From Pseudomonas congelans (GTDB lineage: Bacteria > Pseudomonadota > Gammaproteobacteria > Pseudomonadales > Pseudomonadaceae): 64,000 nucleotides of DNA. Numbering within the stretch: position 1 is the stretch's first letter; each line of letters starts with the position of its first letter. Positions 7,792-17,909 of the stretch are shown piece by piece. The stretch is from contig NZ_FNJH01000006.1 in NCBI RefSeq assembly GCF_900103225.1, positions 248,001 to 312,000 of the forward strand, written 5' to 3'. The notes below the pieces were generated by a model. It was given only the letters and a program-made list of their open reading frames with translations, made no database searches and had not been told where the DNA came from. The translations under genes and the position numbers were made by a program.

Positions 7792-8238
7792 TCAAAGCGG
7801 GCGAGCAGGGTCGACAGTGACTGGCGCTGCCGGTGTGTTCTGTTCCTTGAGCAGGTCACGAATCTCGCTCAACAGGACTTCCTGCTTGGAAGGCGTCGGC
7901 GGCAGGGTAGGTGCCTTGGCTTCTTCGCGCTTCAGGCGGTTGATGGCCTTGACGCCCATGAAGATCGCGAACGCGACGATGATGAAGTCGATGACGGTCT
8001 GGATGAACTTGCCGTAAGCCAGCAGTACTGCCGGGGCAGTCCCTTGCGCGGGGCGCAGGGTGACCGCCAGGTCGCTGAAGTCCACGCCACCAATCAACAG
8101 GCCCAGCGGCGGCATGATGACATCGCCGACGAACGAAGAAACGATTTTGCCGAATGCCGCGCCGATGATGATACCGACGGCCATATCGACCACGTTACCT
8201 TTGACCGCGAATGCCTTGAATTCTGTAAGCACGCTCAT
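7792..8238 (-). CDS. mscL: Large-conductance mechanosensitive channel
   Basis: A 148-residue inner-membrane channel that opens under membrane tension and releases solutes on hypo-osmotic shock. The N-terminus MSVLTEFKAFAVKGNVVDMA is the conserved amphipathic helix, followed by TM1 (AVGIIIGAAFGKIVSSFV) with its glycine-rich pore, a periplasmic loop, TM2 (FIIVAFAIFMGVKAINRL) and a charged C-terminal helix. Length is normal. It is a single gene. Confidence 0.97.
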   Translation of the reverse strand: MSVLTEFKAFAVKGNVVDMAVGIIIGAAFGKIVSSFVGDVIMPPLGLLIGGVDFSDLAVTLRPAQGTAPAVLLAYGKFIQTVIDFIIVAFAIFMGVKAINRLKREEAKAPTLPPTPSKQEVLLSEIRDLLKEQNTPAAPVTVDPARPL

Positions 8239-8433
8239 GGGTAATTCCTTGTAACAGATAAATTTGATCGAATTAAGTGTAGCCCAGCCGCGCTCTTGCC
8301 GCCCGCGCTACGTTCAATCGACCGGAGTCGTCCGTGTAAGTTTTATCCGGTTTTCAAAAGCAGTTGTCGCCTGGCGACTGGCAGGTGTTGCAAGCTGCGT
8401 TATCATGGGCGTTTTTTAACGACTGGGGTTGTC

Positions 8434-9801
8434 ATGGCCAAGGCCAAACGCTTGTACGGCTGCACTGAGTGCGGCGCGACATTTCCCAAGTGGGCGGGTC
8501 AGTGCAGCGAATGCGGTGCCTGGAACACACTGGTCGAAACCATGATTGAAAGCGGTGCCGCCGCGCCGCCCACCGGGCGCACGGGATGGACCGGTTCGCA
8601 GGCGCAGATCAGGACCCTGGCAGAGGTCAGCGTCGAAGAGATCCCGCGTTTCTCCACTAACTCCACCGAGCTGGACAGGGTGCTCGGCGGCGGTCTGGTT
8701 GACGGTTCGGTGGTGCTCATCGGCGGCGACCCCGGCATCGGCAAGTCCACTATCCTCTTGCAGACGCTGTGCAACATCGCCCAGCGCATGCCTGCGCTGT
8801 ATGTCACCGGTGAGGAATCCCAGCAGCAGGTCGCCATGCGCGCCCGGCGTCTGGGTCTGCCGCAGGACAAGCTGCGGGTCATGACCGAAACCTGTATCGA
8901 GACCATCATTGCCACCGCCAAGGTGGAGAAGCCCAAGGTAATGGTGATCGATTCGATCCAGACGATTTTCACCGAACAGCTGCAGTCTGCCCCTGGCGGG
9001 GTGTCGCAGGTTCGCGAAAGCGCCGCCTTGCTGGTGCGTTACGCCAAGCAGAGCGGCACGGCGATCTTTCTGGTCGGTCACGTCACCAAGGAAGGTGCCC
9101 TGGCCGGTCCGCGTGTGCTCGAGCACATGGTCGATACCGTGCTGTATTTCGAGGGCGAGTCGGACGGTCGTCTGCGCCTGCTGCGTGCGGTGAAGAACCG
9201 CTTTGGCGCGGTCAACGAGCTGGGCGTGTTCGGCATGACCGACAAGGGCCTGAAAGAAGTCTCCAACCCGTCGGCGATTTTTCTGACACGTGCGCAGGAA
9301 GAAGTGCCGGGCAGTGTGGTCATGGCCACCTGGGAAGGCACGCGGCCGATGCTGGTGGAAGTGCAGGCACTGGTGGACGACAGTCACATGTCCAACCCGC
9401 GCCGCGTGACGCTGGGTCTGGATCAGAATCGTCTGGCCATGCTGCTGGCGGTCCTGCACCGCCACGGCGGCATTCCCACCCACGATCAGGACGTGTTTCT
9501 CAACGTGGTAGGCGGTGTGAAGGTGCTGGAAACCGCCTCCGACCTCGCCTTGATGGCTGCGGTCATGTCCAGTCTGCGCAATCGCCCGCTGCCGCATGAC
9601 TTGCTGGTCTTCGGTGAGGTGGGGCTATCCGGTGAAGTCAGGCCGGTGCCCAGCGGCCAGGAGCGCCTCAAGGAGGCCGCCAAGCACGGCTTCAAACGCG
9701 CCATCGTGCCCAAGGGCAACGCACCGAAGGAAGCGCCGCCCGGCTTGCAGATCATTGCCGTTACGCGGCTGGAACAGGCACTGGATGCGCTGTTCGAGTA
9801 A
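8434..9801 (+). CDS. radA: DNA repair/recombination ATPase RadA
   Basis: A 455-residue RecA-like helicase that promotes branch migration of recombination intermediates. Domains in order: a C4 zinc finger (Cys10, 13, 24, 27), an ATPase core with Walker A GGDPGIGKST at 97-106 and the RadA-specific KNRFG motif, and a C-terminal Lon-like domain without protease function. The start is the ATG giving MAKAKRLYGCTECG, the family N-terminus; upstream in-frame sequence is not conserved. The downstream convergent gene is mapZ, the same order as in P. aeruginosa. Confidence 0.96.
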   Translation: MAKAKRLYGCTECGATFPKWAGQCSECGAWNTLVETMIESGAAAPPTGRTGWTGSQAQIRTLAEVSVEEIPRFSTNSTELDRVLGGGLVDGSVVLIGGDPGIGKSTILLQTLCNIAQRMPALYVTGEESQQQVAMRARRLGLPQDKLRVMTETCIETIIATAKVEKPKVMVIDSIQTIFTEQLQSAPGGVSQVRESAALLVRYAKQSGTAIFLVGHVTKEGALAGPRVLEHMVDTVLYFEGESDGRLRLLRAVKNRFGAVNELGVFGMTDKGLKEVSNPSAIFLTRAQEEVPGSVVMATWEGTRPMLVEVQALVDDSHMSNPRRVTLGLDQNRLAMLLAVLHRHGGIPTHDQDVFLNVVGGVKVLETASDLALMAAVMSSLRNRPLPHDLLVFGEVGLSGEVRPVPSGQERLKEAAKHGFKRAIVPKGNAPKEAPPGLQIIAVTRLEQALDALFE

Positions 9802-9815
9802 CCTCGCCCTGAGAA

Positions 9816-10190
9816 TTATTCCTGCAGTTCGATCAAGGCTGCCAGTTCCCGATCCAGTTCCTCGGGGTCTCCGAGGTTCAATTCGACCAGCCGCCTAAGG
9901 TGGCTGATTGACTCCAGCCCTATGTGCCGGCAAACGAATCCCAGTTGCCGGTTGTTGTCATGGGTGATCTCGACATCCATTTTTACATGGGCATCGTTGC
10001 TTAGAATGATGTCGACTTCAAAGGGCTGCGTCTGATCACCGCTCCACGGATCTGGCCGTTCGATCAGCAACCCTTTTAGAGAAAGGTCGACCAGTTGCAC
10101 TTTCCAGCTTTTGTCGCCTTGCTTCAGATCGGTCTTGGCATCAAAGGCAATACGTTTGAAACGACGGCGATCTGCAGGTGAGTCGGTCAT
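9816..10190 (-). CDS. mapZ: PilZ-domain c-di-GMP receptor (MapZ ortholog)
   Basis: A 124-residue single-domain PilZ protein. The c-di-GMP-binding motifs are RRRFKR at residues 8-13 and DLSLKG at 35-40, matching RxxxR and D/NxSxxG. Its C-terminal half, including SISHLRRLVELNLGD, closely resembles P. aeruginosa PA4608, which likewise sits next to radA. MapZ binds the chemotaxis methyltransferase CheR1 when loaded with c-di-GMP and so alters swimming. The start is the ATG giving MTDSPADRRRFKR; an in-frame upstream start has no ribosome-binding site. Only 14 bp separate it from convergent radA. Confidence 0.88.
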   Translation of the reverse strand: MTDSPADRRRFKRIAFDAKTDLKQGDKSWKVQLVDLSLKGLLIERPDPWSGDQTQPFEVDIILSNDAHVKMDVEITHDNNRQLGFVCRHIGLESISHLRRLVELNLGDPEELDRELAALIELQE

Positions 10191-10476
10191 CGAATGAACT
10201 CTCTTTTTGACCGCCACCGGAGGTCAGCGGGCCGGTCGTTATCTGATCGATTATGTTGTCCATGCACGATAGACCGGAAAGCAATGACAGAACAGTTCCG
10301 CATCGCTGTTTTGTGATCGGGACGCCATCTGTCGAGGCTATTCCAGCCCTCTATGCCGGGTATCTGCCGCAATTGATCAAATTTCGACCTAGACCTTGGT
10401 TGGGGGTGGTCTTTCGCTGATCCGGCGCTAAACTCGCATGGCTTGCCTTCTAGTCAACTCTGCTGGAATAAAAAAA

Positions 10477-12552
10477 ATGAAAAATAATAATAGTCTGATG
10501 CGCCATGTTCCCTGGCTCATCGTTGCAATTGTCGGGGCATGTGCTCTTGGGGTCGTGGCCTTGCGTCGCGGAGAGGCGATCAACGCCTTGTGGATCGTGG
10601 TCGCTGCGGTAGCTATCTACCTGGTTGCCTATCGTTACTACAGTCTTTTCATCGCCACTCACGTCATGCAGCTCGATCCGCTGCGCGCGACACCGGCGGT
10701 GGTCAACAACGACGGTCTGGACTATGTGCCGACCAACAAACACATCCTCTTCGGTCACCACTTTGCAGCCATCGCTGGCGCCGGCCCGCTGGTCGGTCCG
10801 GTACTGGCAGCGCAAATGGGCTATCTGCCCGGCACGCTCTGGCTGATCGCCGGCGTGGTGTTGGCCGGTGCGGTGCAGGACTTCATGATCCTGTTCCTTT
10901 CCACGCGCCGTGACGGACGCTCGCTGGGCGACATGGTCCGCGAGGAAATGGGCCGTATTCCCGGCACCATCGCGCTGTTCGGCTGTTTCCTGATCATGAT
11001 CATCATCCTCGCGGTGCTGGCGCTGATCGTGGTCAAGGCCCTGGCCGAGAGCCCGTGGGGCATGTTCACGGTCATGGCGACGATCCCGATCGCGATGTTC
11101 ATGGGCATTTATATGCGCTACATCCGTCCTGGGCGCATTGGTGAAATCTCCATCGTCGGCGTCATTCTGTTGCTTGGTTCGATCTGGGTCGGCGGCATGG
11201 TAGCGGCGGATCCGACCTGGGGGCCGATGTTCACGTTCACCGGCGTGCAGATCACCTGGATGCTGGTCGGTTACGGCTTTGTAGCAGCCATGCTGCCGGT
11301 CTGGCTGCTGCTCGCGCCACGTGACTACCTGTCGACCTTCCTGAAAATCGGCACCATTCTGGCACTCGCCATCGGTATTCTGATTCTGGCGCCCGAGCTG
11401 AAAATGCCGGCTCTGACTCAGTTCACCAATGGCACAGGCCCGGTCTGGAAGGGCGCGCTGTTCCCGTTCCTGTTCATCACCATTGCCTGCGGTGCAGTGT
11501 CGGGCTTCCACGCGCTGATCTCGTCGGGCACCACGCCCAAGCTGCTGGATAACGAGAAAAACGCCCGTTACATCGGTTACGGCGGCATGCTGATGGAGTC
11601 CTTCGTGGCCATCATGGCGATGGTTGCCGCTTCGGTGATCGAGCCGGGTGTGTACTTCGCCATGAACAGCCCGGCTGCCGTGGTCGGCAGTGACGTGGTA
11701 ACCGTCGCGCAGACAGTCTCCAGCTGGGGCTTTGCCATCACGCCGGAGCAACTGACCGCTGTCGCGAAAGACATCGGTGAAAATACCGTTCTGGCCCGTG
11801 CCGGTGGTGCTCCGACGCTGGCCGTCGGTATCGCACAGATCCTCCATCAGGTGCTGCCGGGTGAGAACACCATGGCGTTCTGGTACCACTTTGCGATTCT
11901 GTTCGAGGCGTTGTTCATCCTGACCGCTGTCGACGCCGGTACTCGTGCCGGACGCTTCATGCTGCAGGACCTGCTGGGCAGCTTCGTTCCAGCCTTGAAG
12001 CGTACCGAGTCGTGGACGGCCAATGCCATCGGCACTGGCGGTTGCGTGGCACTGTGGGGTTATCTGCTCTATCAGGGCGTGATCGATCCGCTGGGCGGCA
12101 TCAATACCCTGTGGCCGCTGTTCGGTATCTCCAACCAGATGCTCGCCGGTATCGCCCTGATGCTGGCCAGCGTGGTGTTGATCAAGATGAAGCGTCAGCG
12201 CTATGTCTGGGTGACCATGCTGCCTGCCGTCTGGCTGCTGATCTGCACCGTGACCGCTGGCTTGATCAAGCTGTTCGACGCCAATCCTGCGGTAGGTTTC
12301 CTGGCCCTGGCCAAGAAATACAGCGCGGCGGCTGATGCCGGTCAGATTCTGGCCCCGGCCAAGACCATGGACCAGATGCAGCATGTGATCTTCAACGCTT
12401 ACACCAACGCCGGGCTGACCGTACTGTTCCTGTTCGTGGTGTTCAGCATCCTGTTCTACGCCATAAAAGTCGGCCGTGCGGCCTGGGGCACCAAGGAGCG
12501 CACCGACAAGGAAGCTCCGTTCCAGGCCATGCCGCCAGCGTCACAGGTGTGA
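10477..12552 (+). CDS. cstA: Carbon starvation protein A family pyruvate/peptide transporter
   Basis: A 691-residue polytopic inner-membrane protein of the CstA family, with about 16-18 hydrophobic segments. The signature region GHHFAAIAGAGPLVGPVLA is near residue 90. CstA/BtsT-type proteins import pyruvate and have been linked to peptide uptake under carbon limitation. The start is the ATG giving MKNNNSLMRHVPW; a longer in-frame start adds 13 unconserved residues. An A-rich, AT-rich codon start is typical of efficient initiation. It forms an operon with the YbdD-family gene 27 bp downstream and probably the YjiA GTPase. Confidence 0.94.
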   Translation: MKNNNSLMRHVPWLIVAIVGACALGVVALRRGEAINALWIVVAAVAIYLVAYRYYSLFIATHVMQLDPLRATPAVVNNDGLDYVPTNKHILFGHHFAAIAGAGPLVGPVLAAQMGYLPGTLWLIAGVVLAGAVQDFMILFLSTRRDGRSLGDMVREEMGRIPGTIALFGCFLIMIIILAVLALIVVKALAESPWGMFTVMATIPIAMFMGIYMRYIRPGRIGEISIVGVILLLGSIWVGGMVAADPTWGPMFTFTGVQITWMLVGYGFVAAMLPVWLLLAPRDYLSTFLKIGTILALAIGILILAPELKMPALTQFTNGTGPVWKGALFPFLFITIACGAVSGFHALISSGTTPKLLDNEKNARYIGYGGMLMESFVAIMAMVAASVIEPGVYFAMNSPAAVVGSDVVTVAQTVSSWGFAITPEQLTAVAKDIGENTVLARAGGAPTLAVGIAQILHQVLPGENTMAFWYHFAILFEALFILTAVDAGTRAGRFMLQDLLGSFVPALKRTESWTANAIGTGGCVALWGYLLYQGVIDPLGGINTLWPLFGISNQMLAGIALMLASVVLIKMKRQRYVWVTMLPAVWLLICTVTAGLIKLFDANPAVGFLALAKKYSAAADAGQILAPAKTMDQMQHVIFNAYTNAGLTVLFLFVVFSILFYAIKVGRAAWGTKERTDKEAPFQAMPPASQV

Positions 12553-12579
12553 TGATGGTTACCCAAAGAGGATTTGCCC

Positions 12580-12777
12580 ATGTTCAATGACCTGAGTCGC
12601 CTCGGCAAATACCTCGGTCAGGCCGCGCGCCTGATGGTGGGCATGCCGGACTACGACACCTACGTTGAACACATGCAGAACACCCACCCGGACAAGCCGA
12701 TGATGACCTACGAGCAGTTCTTCCGGGAACGGCAAGAGGCGCGTTACGGCGGCAAGGGCGGACCGAAGTGCTGTTGA
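12580..12777 (+). CDS. YbdD/YjiX family small protein (DUF466)
   Basis: A 65-residue soluble protein of the family always found beside cstA or btsT. The core GMPDYDTYVEHMQNTHP and the tail with the last residues KCC are characteristic. It starts 27 bp after cstA at an ATG preceded by AAGAGG. The family is needed for activity of CstA-type transporters in enterobacteria; whether that holds here is inferred from gene order. Confidence 0.92.
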   Translation: MFNDLSRLGKYLGQAARLMVGMPDYDTYVEHMQNTHPDKPMMTYEQFFRERQEARYGGKGGPKCC

Positions 12778-12872
12778 TCCGCTGATCTGCGTTATGGTTT
12801 GATCCGACGCGCCGCAGGCCATCACCTGTGGCGCGTTTTCATTTCAGCTGAATGCCTCACGCCAGGAGCCTT

Positions 12873-13850
12873 ATGACTGAGTTGCAACCTATCCCCGTGA
12901 CCGTGCTGACCGGTTTTCTGGGCGCCGGCAAGACCACCTTGCTGCGCCATCTGCTCAAGGCCGAACACGGCCTGAAAATCGCCGTGATCGAAAACGAATT
13001 CAGCGATGCAGGCATCGACAGCCAACTGCTCGGCACCGACCCAGTGCAGATCATGACCCTGTCCAACGGTTGCGTGTGCTGCACCATCCATACCGACCTG
13101 ACCAAGGCGCTCTACTTGTTGCTGGAACGTCTGGACAGTGGCGAGATCGCTTTCGACCGGCTGGTGATCGAGTGCACCGGACTGGCCGATCCCGCGCCGG
13201 TCGCGCAGACCTTTTTCATCGATGAAGAGCTGCGCGAGCGTTACATTCTCGACGGCATCATCACCCTGGTCGACGCCGCCCACGCCGATACTCACCTGGC
13301 GCAAACCATCGCCCAGGCACAGATCGGCTTTGCCGACCGGCTGCTGGTCAGCAAACGTGATCTGGTCGAAGATGCAGCTTTCGAGGCCCTGAGCGCGCGC
13401 CTGACCCGCATCAACCGCCGCGCGCCTATCCGTATTGTCGAGCACGGCAGGATCGACCTCGCCGAACTGCTCGACGTGCGCGGCTTCAACCTCAACGCTG
13501 ACCTCGGCGGCGGCATGATCCTGCGCCCGCTGGCCCCGGTCGGCAATTCCGCTGACCGCATCAGCAGCCTTGTCCTGCGCAGCGAAAAACCACTGAATCT
13601 GGACCGCCTCAGCGAGTTCATGAACGAACTGCTGGAAGACCACGGCAAGCAACTGCTGCGTTACAAGGGGGTGCTCAACATCGAAGACGAACCGCGCAAG
13701 ATGGTGTTTCAGGGCGTACTCAAGCTCTACGGCTTCGACTGGGACACTGAATGGGCCGAAGGCGAAAAGCGCGAGAGCGTGATTGTGTTCATTGCCGATG
13801 AATTGCCGGAGGAGAAAATACGGGCGGGGTTCGAGAAGGTATGCGGTTGA
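12873..13850 (+). CDS. yjiA: CobW/YjiA-family metal-chaperone GTPase
   Basis: A 325-residue GTPase of the COG0523 family. The P-loop GFLGAGKTT is at 14-22, the metal-binding CxCC motif (CVCC) at 67-70, the base-recognition SKRD motif is present, and a C-terminal CobW domain follows. Such proteins insert or buffer zinc or other transition metals. The start is the ATG with AGGAG upstream giving MTELQPIPVTVLTGF. The position after cstA and ybdD matches both E. coli yjiYXA and P. aeruginosa PA4604-4606. The metal and client are not predictable. Confidence 0.9.
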   Translation: MTELQPIPVTVLTGFLGAGKTTLLRHLLKAEHGLKIAVIENEFSDAGIDSQLLGTDPVQIMTLSNGCVCCTIHTDLTKALYLLLERLDSGEIAFDRLVIECTGLADPAPVAQTFFIDEELRERYILDGIITLVDAAHADTHLAQTIAQAQIGFADRLLVSKRDLVEDAAFEALSARLTRINRRAPIRIVEHGRIDLAELLDVRGFNLNADLGGGMILRPLAPVGNSADRISSLVLRSEKPLNLDRLSEFMNELLEDHGKQLLRYKGVLNIEDEPRKMVFQGVLKLYGFDWDTEWAEGEKRESVIVFIADELPEEKIRAGFEKVCG

Positions 13851-13900
13851 GAGGTCGGACAGCGGCTGAGCTTCTGCTCACACAGTGAACCGCCCAGTAA

Positions 13901-13929
13901 AAAGCCCCGGCTCTCACGAGTCGGGGCTT
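13901..13929. terminator. Bidirectional terminator between yjiA and glyA
   Basis: AAAGCCCCG pairs with CGGGGCTTT across a 11-nt loop; A and T runs on either side let it serve both convergent genes. Confidence 0.85.
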
Positions 13930-13955
13930 TCGGTACTGCGTTTAAACGAGGCTTA

Positions 13956-15209
<1,254 letters not shown>

Positions 15210-15376
15210 GGCAGTCCTCAAGGGGGCATGGCGGAAAAGGCGACTATTCTACCCCATCGGGTTTTATCTGGCATATGAAAGGCAGTCATCTTGAACAGTG
15301 AAGGGGTTCACGCAGCCCGGTAAAAGGCGCGTGATCCTGGGTTTTGTGGGCTTCTGGAGGCAAAACTCCCTTCGCA

Positions 15377-16828
15377 TCAACCCGCATCAGCACTCAAGGG
15401 CGGCCTGCGTGCGGCCCACGGCTGGGCGCGTTCCAGTTGGCCGGCAAGGCTCAGCAAGGTCAGTTCGTCGCCAAACCGCGCGGCGAAGTGAGAACCCAGC
15501 GGCAGCGAATCGGCTGTCCAGTAGAGGGGCACGGACATGGCTGGCTGGCCAGTCGCGTTGAAGATCGCCGTGTAGGGCGAGTAGCTGTGCGAAAGCGCGA
15601 TGAAGTCCTGCAGGGACCGGCTGTCGTCGTCGAAGGCCAACTCTCCCAGGCGAGGCGGGGCGCGGTTGAGCGTCGGGGTGAGAACAATGTCGTACTCTTC
15701 GAAGAAACCGGCCATCGCCCGGCCCAGTGCATGCATCGATTCGACCGCCGAAATGTAGCGCGTTGCAGGCAGTTGCCCGCGCTCGCGCAGAATGACACGG
15801 GTGCGCGGCTCCAGCTCTTCCATGGCCACCGGGAAGCCGCGCATTTTGCCCAGCAGATCGAGGTAGCCCTGAGTGTGTGAGCCGATGATGTCGAACGTCG
15901 CGTCGAGGAATTCAGGTAGCTGGACGGGCAAGGTAGCCGGAATCACGTAATGGCCGAGCGCCTCCAGCAAGGCCGCAGTGTGTTGCAGTGCAGCCAGGGC
16001 TTCCGGTTCAGCCGGCCACGGCGATATAGCCGAGACCAGAGCGATTTTCAGGCGCTTGGGATCGCGGCCTGCGGCGTGTGCAAAGGGCGTCGCAGGCATG
16101 GGCGCTGCATAGGGAGCCCCAGGATCACTCCCGGCAGTGGCGTCGAGCAGGGCGGCGCTGTCGCCTACCGACAGGGTAATTGCATGAGCCGTGCTCAGAC
16201 CTGCCCAGCCCTCACCGACCATCGGGCCTGACGGCAGCAGCCCACGCGACGGCTTGAAGCCGAATACGCCGCAGCAGGAAGCCGGCACGCGAAGCGAGCC
16301 GCCGCCATCGTTGCCATGCGCGAAGGGGATGGCGCGCGCCGCAACCAGAGCGGCTGCACCGCCGCTGGAACCGCCCGCGCTGTATTGCGGGTTCCAGGGA
16401 TTGCGGGTCGCGCCGAAGCGCTGCGATTCGGTGCTGTAGGACACACCGAATTCAGGCGCGGTGGTTGTCCCGATCAGTTGGCAGCCCGCCTGACGCAGTC
16501 GGCTGACGATTTCGCAATCGATGTCTGAGCGAAACTCGCCCAGCGCATGCGAGCCACTGGTCATGCGTGCCCCCGCCATCGGGGTGAACATGTCTTTCAC
16601 CAGGGTCGGTACGCCGGCCATGACGCCCTGTCTGACGCTGCTCCCGGTCGCCTGACTACGCGCCTGATCGTAAAGCCTTTCGCTGACAGCATTCAGGCCT
16701 GGCTCGACCTGTTCGACCCGCGCGATAGCGGTTTCCAGCAGCTCGCCTGGGCTCACCTCGCCATTGCGTACCAGTGTTGCCAGGCCGCGGCCGTCCAGCG
16801 TATTGAATAATTCGTGCAGGTCTTTCAT
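15377..16828 (-). CDS. Amidase-signature family hydrolase
   Basis: A 483-residue serine amidase. The Ser-cisSer-Lys triad is visible: Lys78 in VPTLVKDM, the cis-serine at 154 in AGGSSGG, and the nucleophile Ser178 in GNDGGGSLR, exactly 24 residues on. Members hydrolyse aliphatic, aryl or peptide amides; the fully cytoplasmic sequence has no signal peptide. It could be annotated as GatA-like but the neighbourhood argues against a role in tRNA amidation. A GGAGAC site precedes the ATG. It is the last of three minus-strand genes (regulator, outer-membrane protein, amidase) with a 47-bp gap to its neighbour. Substrate unknown. Confidence 0.85.
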   Translation of the reverse strand: MKDLHELFNTLDGRGLATLVRNGEVSPGELLETAIARVEQVEPGLNAVSERLYDQARSQATGSSVRQGVMAGVPTLVKDMFTPMAGARMTSGSHALGEFRSDIDCEIVSRLRQAGCQLIGTTTAPEFGVSYSTESQRFGATRNPWNPQYSAGGSSGGAAALVAARAIPFAHGNDGGGSLRVPASCCGVFGFKPSRGLLPSGPMVGEGWAGLSTAHAITLSVGDSAALLDATAGSDPGAPYAAPMPATPFAHAAGRDPKRLKIALVSAISPWPAEPEALAALQHTAALLEALGHYVIPATLPVQLPEFLDATFDIIGSHTQGYLDLLGKMRGFPVAMEELEPRTRVILRERGQLPATRYISAVESMHALGRAMAGFFEEYDIVLTPTLNRAPPRLGELAFDDDSRSLQDFIALSHSYSPYTAIFNATGQPAMSVPLYWTADSLPLGSHFAARFGDELTLLSLAGQLERAQPWAARRPPLSADAG

Positions 16829-16875
16829 CGATCGTCTCCAGGATTGAAAGCGTGTCGTCGCGGTGCGTACGCCAC

Positions 16876-17811
16876 TTAAAAGCTGATGCCGGTACGCAGC
16901 GCCACGGTGTAGCCCTCGGCACGGTTGCGGGCGTCGAACTCCTTGTAGGCGTGCAACCAGATGGGTGGCAGCCCGGCGCCGGGTTTGAAGTAGCTCACTG
17001 CAGGGCCTGCGGCGAGTACTCGGGCACGATTGCCGCGGGTCAGCCCCGGCGCGTCGTCGTCCGACAGCTGCCGGTAGTAGTAGCCGCCAATGCCGACGGT
17101 CCAGTCGCCCACATGCTGGCCCACTGCAAACTCATGTCGGTACTCAACGCCACTGCGGTAATCGGTGTCGGGGTTGCGCGCGTTTATATCGATCTGGAAA
17201 CTCGAGGAAACCTCGAAGCCGCCGGGTGAAATGTAGGTTGCATTCAACAGCGGAGAAACCGTCCAGTGGTTGGTGCCAGGGCTGACCAGACGGTTTTTGT
17301 CATAGTCCCCGGTGGGCGCCTGAAACATCAGTTGGGTATTGATGCCCAGCCCCGGCCCGAGCTTCCAGTCCAGGATGATCGGCACCACTTGCAGGTCCGC
17401 CTGGCGAAAGAGCGATGCACTGTCGCTGAATACCCGTTGCCCCCCTGCATTCACGCCCAGGTCTGCATCCATCTTGAAAAAGATCGGCACCACCGCGAAA
17501 CCATAGCGGGCACCGAGAAACTCCTGCTCGGTCATTCGCAAGTAGGCGAGGCCGATCGCCAGGACGTTGATCTGGAAATCGTTGGGGCTGTCCTTGCCGT
17601 GGCTGTCCTTGATGACATCCGCATGGTAGTTACTGATGCGCGTGCCGACGGTGCCATTGGCAGTGGAGGGCGGCATGAAGCCTGCGCCAAAGTCGAAAAC
17701 GCCAGCGGCTGTCGTGGGCGCAGCGTTTTCGGTGGCGCAGGCCGTGGACGATAACCACAGGATCGCCATGGCGAGTCCTGAAGCGCTAAGGAAGTGGTTT
17801 TTTAATGACAT
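16876..17811 (-). CDS. MetA-pathway phenol-degradation type outer-membrane protein
   Basis: A 311-residue exported protein: signal peptide residues 1-26 ending TACA-TEN, then a body rich in alternating aromatic/polar beta strands and a terminal GISF, typical of an outer-membrane beta-barrel. It matches the Phenol_MetA_deg/SphA family by its start (GVFDFGAGFMPPSTANGT) and by the repeated strand pattern (GINTQLMFQAPTGDYDKN). The family is linked to uptake of aromatic or hydrophobic substrates in catabolic operons. It lies between the LuxR-type regulator (98 bp upstream) and the amidase, suggesting substrate entry for that enzyme. Confidence 0.82.
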   Translation of the reverse strand: MSLKNHFLSASGLAMAILWLSSTACATENAAPTTAAGVFDFGAGFMPPSTANGTVGTRISNYHADVIKDSHGKDSPNDFQINVLAIGLAYLRMTEQEFLGARYGFAVVPIFFKMDADLGVNAGGQRVFSDSASLFRQADLQVVPIILDWKLGPGLGINTQLMFQAPTGDYDKNRLVSPGTNHWTVSPLLNATYISPGGFEVSSSFQIDINARNPDTDYRSGVEYRHEFAVGQHVGDWTVGIGGYYYRQLSDDDAPGLTRGNRARVLAAGPAVSYFKPGAGLPPIWLHAYKEFDARNRAEGYTVALRTGISF

Positions 17812-17909
17812 CGGTAAGTGCCTTGTTATTTTTATGGGCGAGCACGGCCCTCCCTTGCGGGGTGGCAGTTATTGGAAAAACCGGAAATGGGGGGTAGAAC
17901 GCGTTGGCG

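Noticed and set aside
10450..12384. 644-codon minus-strand frame antisense to cstA
   Set aside because: Same GC-skew artefact; composition is unlike any real protein and the sense frame is clearly cstA.
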